Assembly: GCF_000499845.2 (NCBI RefSeq)
Contig: NC_023753.2
Location: 16,864,193-16,928,192, forward strand
Source of the DNA: Phaseolus vulgaris
Lineage: Eukaryota > Streptophyta > Magnoliopsida > Fabales > Fabaceae
Direction of reading: 5' to 3'
Length of the DNA: 64,000 bases
Positions 56,353-64,000 of this stretch are shown here, piece after piece. Below the pieces are notes generated by a model. That model did no database searches. It saw nothing but the letters and a program-made list of their open reading frames with translations, and had not been told where the DNA came from. The position numbers were made by a program, and so were the translations under genes. Position 1 is the first letter of the stretch; each line of letters begins with the position of its first letter.

Positions 56353-59273
56353 TACTTTCATGTTAGGCATTACTATGCAACTTGGCAACTCAGCTAGGCT
56401 GATACCTCAAGTAACAACAATCATCTATCATCACATGAAAAAAAGAAAAAAATATTATTAAAAAAATAAATAGAAAAAATATGGGGGGACTAGGCCAAAA
56501 TCCATATGTTAACGAAAACGATACATGGGTAGATTATACTTATTCATAAAGAATTCTAATAACAAACTAGATAGAAGCCTATTATACCAATGAAATGATT
56601 CTCTATGAATAAATCCTAAATTAGCCAACTTATCACCACACGCATTCCCTTCACAAAAAATATGAGTAAACCTAAACCCTATTTTCCCACAGTAATTAAG
56701 ACAAGTATTTCATCAATGACGAAGCATCCACGAAACATTAGTCCTAGCAGTAAACGTAGCACAAACCAAGGCAGAATCACATTCAAGCCAGACATTAGTA
56801 AGTCCCGTCTTTTGAGCTTCCTCCATAGCATGTATAACTCCATAAAACTTAGCAACCATAACAGTTTGAACTTCAAGAAACACAGAGAAAGCACCAATAA
56901 ATTCCCCTATACTCCCACGAAAAATACCTCCACGAGTAGCAAGACCAGGATACCCCGTAGTAGCCCCATCAGTGTTAATTTTAACCCTGTCTGGTGAAGG
57001 AAACTCCCATCTAACAGGAAGAGGACAAAGAACTTTACCACTACGAGTATTAATACCAAAAAACTTAATCACGTTGAAATCCAACATATCATTCTTCATT
57101 GAAGCTTTAGACAATTTTTACACTAGACAAGTTAAATCTTTAATTACCGAAATAGTTCTAGAAACCTCAATCTTATCCTGAAATCTAGCATAATTCCTCA
57201 TACGACATATCATCCAAATAGAAAAAGTTACCACAACAAACTTAATCAATTTAACCAAAGGACTACTATCACTCTTAATAAAAGAAAGAAGATCATCCTT
57301 ATTAGAGAAATGAGAAGTAAGAAAGATCCGTCAAACCCAACTCCAAATATGCAAAGCATTAGAACATTCAAAAAATAAATGATGAATAGATTTCTCATGC
57401 TTTTCACAAAGCGTACACATAAAACATATATGCAAACCTTTATTCTGAATATGTTGATCTTTAGGAAGCCACCCATGAAAAACTTTCCAGAGTACTAGAG
57501 TTTTGGAAGGCAGAATAGATGAAGACCAAAATGAATTTACCCCAACCACAGGGAATTCCTGGTTCCAAGAAAAAAGTCCTAGCCGATTTAAGAGAGAAAC
57601 GACCAGACTCATCTAGAATCCAATTAGGAATATACTATTCCTCCCTAACCATGATATGATTAAAAAAATTAGGCATCTGATGTAAAGATAGGGGAATATT
57701 CCAATCACAACTAGTCCAAAACTGAGAGACTATATCTAGAATGCTAGCACCATCAGATAACCTTGCAATATTTGCTAAAGAGGTAGTAGAACACCATTTA
57801 TCATTCCAAAATAAAATTTCGACACCATTTCTCAACTTGGTTAAGAAGTGAAATAGGTCATTTATACATATTAAAGCTATAAGCTAGAAAGCCATTAATC
57901 ACTGTATTGACCAACTGAATTCGACCCATCATGCTAAGAGATTTACCTTTCCAAGATGCTAGCTTCAATTTGACTTTATCAGCCAAAGGTTGAAGAAATC
58001 GACACGTTGGAACACCAACAAATATAGGCACTCCTAAATAATTGAAAGGCAAACAACCATGACTACAAGAACGAATACGTTGAATTTTGGTGACAAATCT
58101 TGCAAAATTATCCATGGTGAAAAAACTACTATTAGAGTTATTAACATATTGACCAGAAAAAACACCATATGTTTTAAGAAAAAGACTCAAATTTTTAAGA
58201 GACTTAATATCCCCCCTACAGAAAACAAATATGCCATCAACATATAAAATATGAGAGGGGATGAGATAACCTTGTGGACTAGCCATATGTAAAATTTTCC
58301 TATCATTCACAAGCTTAGAGATACCTCTACTAAGAACTTTCTTTGCAAGACAGAAAAGTAAAGGAGACAAATGATCACCTTGTCTAACACCTCTACTTGA
58401 AGGAAAAAAAACCCACCAAACTGCCATCATTCTGATAGAAAACATAGCTGAATAGAGAATTGTACTAATCCAACCGAAAAACGAGGGGTGAAAACCAAAG
58501 CGTGTCAAAATTAATAATAAGAACTTCCAACTTAGAGTGTCAAAGGCTTTATGAATATCAACTTTGTAAGCCACATTACCACCTCTAACCTTTTTAGAAA
58601 GCATGTTAATAGCTTCAAAAGCAATACCAATGCATTCTTGAATCTTTCTACCATGCACAAACCCGTATTGATTAAGAGAAATGATTTTAGCAACCACAAG
58701 CGCAAGCCTATCTGCCAGTATCTAGGAAATAATCTTAAATTTGAAATTAGCAACAACAACTGGCCTGCAATCTTTAATGGAGTTAGCACCCTGGACCTTA
58801 GGAATAAGAGATACCACGTTACTATTCATTCTAGGGAGAACCCAATTTTGTTTAAAAAACAGTTGAACAACATTGCAAATATATGTCCCAATAATGTCCT
58901 AGCAAGAATGATAGAAAACACCACCAAAACCATCAGGACCAGGAGCTCTATTACCATTAAGATTAAAAACAACAGTCGTGATTTCCAAAATATCAGGACA
59001 TTTAATCAACATTGTATTCTCCTCAGATGAAACTAGCTCAGGAATATAAGAACCGATAAAATCCTCCATATTACTTGTATTCGGGACATTAGAAATAGAC
59101 TCGGCATAAAGATTTTTATAAAATTCCAAAATATGATCCTCAATGAGTTTAGGATCCTCAGTAACCTCATTATCAATTAGTAGACGATGAATCCCACTAG
59201 AATTATTTCTCCTTTTCACCACAGCATGGAAAAAATAGTTTTTCGATCTCCATCTTTGAACCATAACATTTTA
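56353..59273 (-). mobile_element. LINE B: L1-type ORF2 and 3' end, 5' part cut off by element 4
   Basis: On the minus strand: region before RT (59264-58899, FHAVVKRRNN, RAPGPDGFGG), RT (58697-57858), zf-RVT (57612-57331, CTLCEKHEKSIHHLFFECS) and an RNase H-like domain (57114-56713). Then comes a 3' UTR to about 56353 that is shared with the truncated copy at 7776-7998. The left part of the ORF (endonuclease) and ORF1 should lie right of 59273 but are separated by element 4 and fall outside the window. Confidence 0.87.
56510..59273 (-). pseudogene. LINE B ORF2 with RT and C-terminal RNase H, inactive
   Basis: RT is recognisable by QYGFVHGRKIQECIGIAFEA, KVDIHKAFDTLSW, SSRGVRQGDHLSPLLFCL and LASWKGKSLSMMGRIQLV. 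The active-site motif reads YVDG instead of YADD (near 58240), so it could not copy RNA. The RNase H part keeps NTDGATTG and LECDSALV, but the usual glutamate in AEFYGV is lysine (AKFYGV). Frames shift near 59250, 58880, 57850, 57640 and 57180. The end near 56510 is estimated from the loss of similarity. Confidence 0.85.
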
Positions 59274-59927
59274 TGATGGATTTCCTATGAGCTCTTCTTG
59301 GATGTTTGTTGAAGATGGTGCGAAAGCTTAATGGAGGTGATGGACAAGGTCCTCCTAAGAGGTGTGGTGACCTTGAAGGTGCATGAAGTGTGTGGAAATG
59401 GGGAGGTTCGGCCAGCCCCTTTGAAGGTGGTGAAATGAAGATTAAAACCTAGAAGCTAGGCAAGGAGTAATGTATGGCACTAAATTGGCAGCATAACAAT
59501 ACTCTATTCAATCTTGCAAATACATGAGCCAAGCCCTCTTATTTATAGTGTTTAGAGGGCTGGAAATTCAAAAGAAAGTGGAGGGAAATTCAAATGAGAA
59601 GCATTTGAATTTGGAGCCAATTCCTAGTCACAAGGAAAGTGTGACTTGGTTTCTTTTTTTTGGCACCTCCTAAATCTACACCTACACCTTATTTTTATGT
59701 CACGTGGAAGGTGTGGCTTAGCTTTATACATTTGCACCTCTTATATTTATATCTACACCTCCCTTTATGTTCTACTAAAAATAATCAAAAGTAATTACAA
59801 AAGAAAGACATCCAATGATGTTTAGTTGGGCCATATCTTCTATTTGTTGGGCTTGAGCTGAAGCTTGAACTTGTATTTGGGCTTGGGCTTGGGCTTTTTC
59901 TATCATGGGCTTGGGCCTCTTCCATCA
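59274..59927 (-). repeat. 3' LTR of element 4 (654 bp)
   Basis: It begins TGATGGAAGAGG and ends GGAAATCCATCA in element orientation. It is nearly identical to 63620-64000, except that the right copy lacks about 202 bp between two CCTCTTAT repeats (59535 and 59737). Confidence 0.9.
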
Positions 59928-60097
59928 TCCCCTCCCTCTTGAAAAGGATTTGTCCTCAAATCCAATGCTTCTTCTTCATCATCATTATGTGGATGTATGT
60001 GGCTGGATGGTTTCCATCATCCCCTCCTTCTTGAGAGGATTTGTCCTCAGATCTACAGGTTTGATCTCGAACAACAGTCTTATTCTTATTTTGAAAA

Positions 60098-61312
60098 CTA
60101 GGCTCGTCCTCCAGGATCAAAGGTCCATCTCTGTGAGTCATCAAACAAATCAAATGAGTTAGTTGGAGCAGTTGTATAAAAATCATCTTTAGGAAGTTGC
60201 CATTCCTTTTGTTTTTCTTTTGTTTTTGGCAACTTCTCATAATATTTCTCTATTTGTTGTTGTACTTGTTCTTGAATCCTCTCATGCATTTTTTTATCAA
60301 ATTCTGCTTTTGTAACTCCTTCCTTATGCACAAAGGTATGTGTATTAGGAAGGGGCAATAAATCTAAAGGAATAAGAGGATCAAACCCATATACAACTTC
60401 AAATGAAGAAATGTTAGTAGTCTTGTGAACTACTTTATAACTATCCCTAGAGTTGTGATTGTCTCTCATGATTACTCTAAGCATAGCAGAAAGAATGATA
60501 TTTTCAACTTTATTTTGGCCATTTGTTTGAGGATGATAAGAAATTGAAAAGTTCAACTTAGTTCCAAGTTTTTCCAAAAGAATCCTCAAAAAATGGTTTT
60601 CACATTTTGGTTCTTTATCTAACACTATGCTTGGAGATAAACCATAAAGTCTTATCACTTCTCTAAAGAAGAGCTTACCCATAACCATAAAATTAGATTC
60701 AAACCCTTTTGTTGTCCTAGGAAGCTCTAATATAAAATCTAGGCTTATATCTTCCCATGGAACATTTGCAAAAGGTGAAGGAGTATAGAGTTCATGAAAC
60801 ATTGCCTTAATTTTAGTTTTAAAACAAGAAATGCATCTAGAGTAATGTCTTTGAACATCGTTTCTCATGGGTGACCAAAAGAATTTTCTTTTTAAAAGCT
60901 CTAGAATTTTATCAACTCTAAATTGGCCCATGAGTTCTCCTTCATGAAGAATTTCTCTTTTATTTGTGAAGGTAGTCTCGTTGGTACAACCATTGATCAT
61001 GGAAATTTTAACACTTTGCAATGGTTGTCTCAATAAGACATAACAAGTTTCTTTAGGCACTACCTCACATAAAAAATTATCTTTGTAGATGCCTATAGAT
61101 AACTTGACCTTCAGTTGTTGGTGATATCTTAGTACATATTCAAAATAATTTACTACCTTTTTGTCTAGGCAATCCTTCTCTAAGGATTCCTTTTTCACTA
61201 GGCTTGCAAGGGATGTTGTAAGATATTCCTCATTTTTTCTAGATTCACACAACCCCTCACTTGGCTTTTCTATTTCTTTCTTCTTCTCTTTCTCATTTTC
61301 TTTGACTCTCAC
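60098..61312 (-). pseudogene. Fused gag/pol remnant of element 4 with a partial, dead integrase
   Basis: An open frame of about 404 codons. It begins in a charged linker, then KSLASLVKKES-like and PLQSVKISMINGC segments. The integrase zinc region reads HEGELMGQFRV...CISCF, with Q where the second zinc histidine is expected. The core follows: PWEDISLDFILELPRT, then a jump to KLFFREVIRLYGLSPSIVLDKE with about 20 residues missing. The third catalytic residue, normally E in GQTE, is K in GQNK. A further short deletion follows at RDSYKVVHKTT. RT and RNase H are absent. No active enzyme is expected. Confidence 0.82.
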
Positions 61313-61329
61313 TAGTTTTCCTTTCGTCT

Positions 61330-61742
61330 TCCTCTTTTGATCTTTTCTCTTGCATCTTTCTTTCCTTTCTTACTTTATGGGAAGCAAACAATTGTTCTAC
61401 CCTCATTTCCCAATCTAGGCAAGCTTCTATATTTTCTTTTCCATGGAAATGGGGTAGGTCTACCCTAACCTCTCTTGGGCTTTCTTGCTCTCTCCTTCTA
61501 TTCCTCCTAGGGGGTGGTTGATAATATTCATTTATTCTAAGACTTTCCTCCCCAAGAGAATCATGATTTTTAGAGCTAGATGCATGAGAATGTAATTTTT
61601 TTTATTTTTGAGAATTCTCATCCTTTTCTTTAGTCAATACATTAGTTTTGGCCTCATTCTCCAATTGTTTAGATGAAATTGATTGAATATCCTTGGAAAG
61701 TTGTTTTAAAAGGGATTTGATAGATTTCACATCACTTTCCAT
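61330..61742 (-). pseudogene. N-terminal gag remnant of element 4
   Basis: It starts at 61742 (MESDVKSIKSLLKQLSKDIQ) with a stop after DENSQK near 61600. It continues with VRVDLPHFHGKENIEACLDWE and ends in FASHKVRKE, where the rest of gag is missing. This is the start of a Ty3/gypsy gag with its substrate-binding core cut short. Confidence 0.72.
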
Positions 61743-63602
61743 AGACTTTGAAGAATGAGAAGAAGAAGAGATGACTAGAGCTTTGTGTATAGAAGTGTTT
61801 TACTTTGAGAAAAATTAGGGAAGTTAAAGAAGGTAGTTTTCCAGGTAAGAGAGGTGAGTCACAATGGACTACTTAAATACCAAGTCTTGCCTTAGCCAAA
61901 AACTATCCCTCAATGTCTTCACACAAATCTTTCTCTTGGTAAACCACTTTAAACACAATTAAGTTGGAGAAATCAAAATTTTAATGCAAGAAAACAATGC
62001 AAACTATCTAATCAACCAAGCAAAATTACCAAAGCTTAAACAAGACAAAACAGTTTGATAAGCGTAGCTAATTAAAGGTAAAAAGATGCAATTAACAAAT
62101 GCTAAGCTAGATAGTTTTAAGCTAGTCGGCCCTAGGTGAGGCTTCTTGGACACTTGGAGCCCTTGAAGACACACTCACCGTCTAATTGAGTAATTAACAA
62201 GTAATTAACAAGAGTTAAGTTGCAAAGAAATTAGATGGAACTCCCTTTGTTGATTTTCTATTTGCACTTCCTTTGTTATCTCCTCTTTGTTGAGCCCTCC
62301 AATGTATGTGGTGTATTTAGAAAGTGTTTGTTTCTGCCCCTTGCCTTTGTTCCTCTTGGAATTAGGTAATTAATTCTTCAATCCAGCACCTATTAAGCAA
62401 ACTAGACTCCCCTCAAGTCAATTTCCACTCAATCAAGTACCAATTGATAATTAATCCACCACCAAGCTCAGAGGTCAAAGAATTAAAGCAAGAAACAAAT
62501 TAATTTGAAAAACAGTACCACACAAATGGAATTAAATGTGACAACTAGAAAGAGTTTCAATGAAATATAAGACAAGCAAATAAAAGGTACTCAAAGAAAG
62601 GATGGCACACAAAATGGAACCTATGGAATAGCACTAGATTTGATTTCAAAATAAAAAAACAGCACCACTGAAACAAGTTGTTGTGGTCCAGAAAGCGTGA
62701 TTTTCACAGATTTATGCTGAGCTGGCCTTTTAATATTTGCTTCTGAAAATTTATATTCAAACAGATCAAGATCGCAACAAATTTTTGGCGTTGGTTTCAC
62801 TCCAAACGCATGCACCATTTGTTTTTAATAAATTTTCTAAAATCAGTGCTCAGATTCGCCCGTTGTAGCGTCAGGATTGCACACTATTTTTGTAATATTT
62901 ATCATTTTTTTTCTATTTGTTTTTTTGAACTGATTCTTTTTTTTGTCCTCTTGATAACACCTCAATCTTGCAAAATCCAGAGGCTCAGAAATTTCTTATG
63001 TGTATTTTTATTTTCATAAGCAAAATCAGCCAAAACAGAATGGTGGAAAACAGAGGATTCTGTAAATCTGGAAAATAAAAACAGAATGATATACCAAAAG
63101 AAACACAATGGAATTAGTGAAAGGAATTTGTGTGGATCTAACACACAAATATGAACTCAAACTAAAAATAAAAAGCACCAAATGATAAAAAACACAGCAG
63201 ATTCAGATCAAGCATTTATACCAAAAACAAGAAACAAATAAGCCAAAAAAAGTACTACTAGGATTTGATGACATTTTTGGAAGAAACATGACTAGACAAA
63301 ACACATATAGATTCAGAAATTAAAAGACTCAAATGAACACAATATGAACCAATTAAAATTTCAATGAGGACTCAAATACCTAAAATAAAACAGCAACACA
63401 AACTATATGGAATCCTACCAAAAATTGCACAAAGATTGCTCAAGAACAATTGAACAAGATGCACCCATTGGAAATTCCAAATAACACACCAATTCAAAAC
63501 GAAAATTAAAATAGCAAGACAATATGGAATCAAGATGAACAACTAGGAAATAAGAAGAACTCAAAAGAAAAGACACAAAGAGATACTCATCTTTGAAGAA
63601 CC
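61743..63602. other. Untranslated leader of element 4
   Basis: About 1.9 kb between primer binding site and gag. No gene is seen; small ORFs (62621-62818 and 62810-63144) have no family resemblance. It is AT-rich, with many AAAACA-type runs near the primer site. Confidence 0.65.
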
Positions 63603-63619
63603 ATAGCTATGATACCAAA

Positions 63620-64000
63620 TGATGGATTTCCTATGAGCTCTTCTTGGATGTTTGTTGAAGATGGTGCGGAAGCTTAATGGAGGTGATGGACAAGGTCCTC
63701 CTAAGAGGTGTGGTGACCTTGAAGGTGCATGAAGAGTGTGGAAATGGGGAGGTTCGGCCAGCCCCTTTGAAGGTGGTGAAATGAAGATTAAAACCTAGAA
63801 GTTAGGCAAGGAGTAATGTATGACACTAAATTGGCAGCATAACGATACTCTATTCAATCTTGCAAATACATGAGCCAAGCCCTCTTATATTTATATCTAC
63901 ACCTCCCTTTATGTTCTACTAAAAATACTCAAAAGTAATTACATAAGAAAGACATCCAATGATGCTTAGTTGGCCCATATCTTCTATTTGTTGGGCTTGA
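63620..64000 (-). repeat. 5' LTR of element 4, partial (window end)
   Basis: Nearly identical to 59274 onward, with few base differences (for example GCGGAAGC against GCGAAAGC). It lacks about 202 bp at 63881-63890 relative to the left copy and runs out of the window. Confidence 0.9.

Larger units (their letters stand above)
59274..64000 (-). mobile_element. LTR element 4: internally deleted Ty3/gypsy (chromovirus-like), runs past the window
   Basis: 3' LTR 59274-59927; a 5' LTR starts at 63620 and continues past 64000. The interior is only 3.7 kb and has no RT. A primer binding site TGGTATCATAGC (minus, about 63617-63606) fits initiator tRNA-Met with one mismatch, and a polypurine tract AAGAGGGAGGGGA stands at 59940-59928. 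Gag and integrase fragments remain. The left target site would be TTTTA (59269-59273); the right one is outside. It interrupts LINE B. Confidence 0.88.

Noticed and set aside
56353..59273. LINE B as part of LINE A
   Set aside because: LINE A is closed by its own 14-bp TSD at 51063-51076, and LINE B has an RNase H domain and an unrelated 3' UTR.

Overview
The window is nuclear DNA of a dicot plant. A legume of the bean/cowpea group is my inference, from the CACTA terminus types and the overall style of the repeats; the sequence does not prove it. AT-rich spacer alternates with GC-richer retroelement interiors. There is one ordinary protein gene, a three-exon heavy-metal-associated isoprenylated protein (HIPP) at 53432-55751. 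Nearly everything else is transposable elements, many nested, and the nesting can be resolved exactly from target-site duplications (TSDs).

Left block (1-20784). A decayed CACTA (En/Spm) transposon on the + strand, whose 5' end lies outside the window, carries TNP2-type and second-ORF transposase remnants and ends in a CACTA-type terminus at 20784. Close to that end it is split by a young Ty3/gypsy Tat-lineage element on the minus strand (element 1, 9112-20726, TSD GTAAC).

Middle block (21465-51062). A single L1-type LINE on the minus strand, about 7.2 kb once insertions are removed, is bounded by a 14-bp TSD (21451-21464 and 51063-51076). It was hit by three LTR insertions: Tat element 2 (+ strand, 22051-32721, TSD ACGCT), Tat element 3 (minus strand, 34240-45228, TSD ACCAT) and a solo LTR (45510-46268, TSD CCAAG).

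Right block. AT-rich DNA with a possible Tgm-like CACTA terminus precedes the HIPP gene. A second LINE follows (56353-59273, minus). Its 5' part is cut by an internally deleted Ty3/gypsy element (element 4, 59274 to beyond 64000, minus).

The three Tat elements share one layout: LTR, tRNA-Lys-type primer binding site, gag-protease-RT-RNase H-second RNase H-integrase, a tandem-repeat array, a long gene on the opposite strand, then the 3' LTR. The main finding is that the antisense gene has the same two spliceosomal introns in all three elements, one in the 5' leader and one in phase 1 inside the coding region, with an ACACGTG box upstream. This points to a real, separately transcribed and spliced gene carried antisense to gag-pol. 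Elements 1 and 2 have also both lost the U3 part of the 3' LTR.
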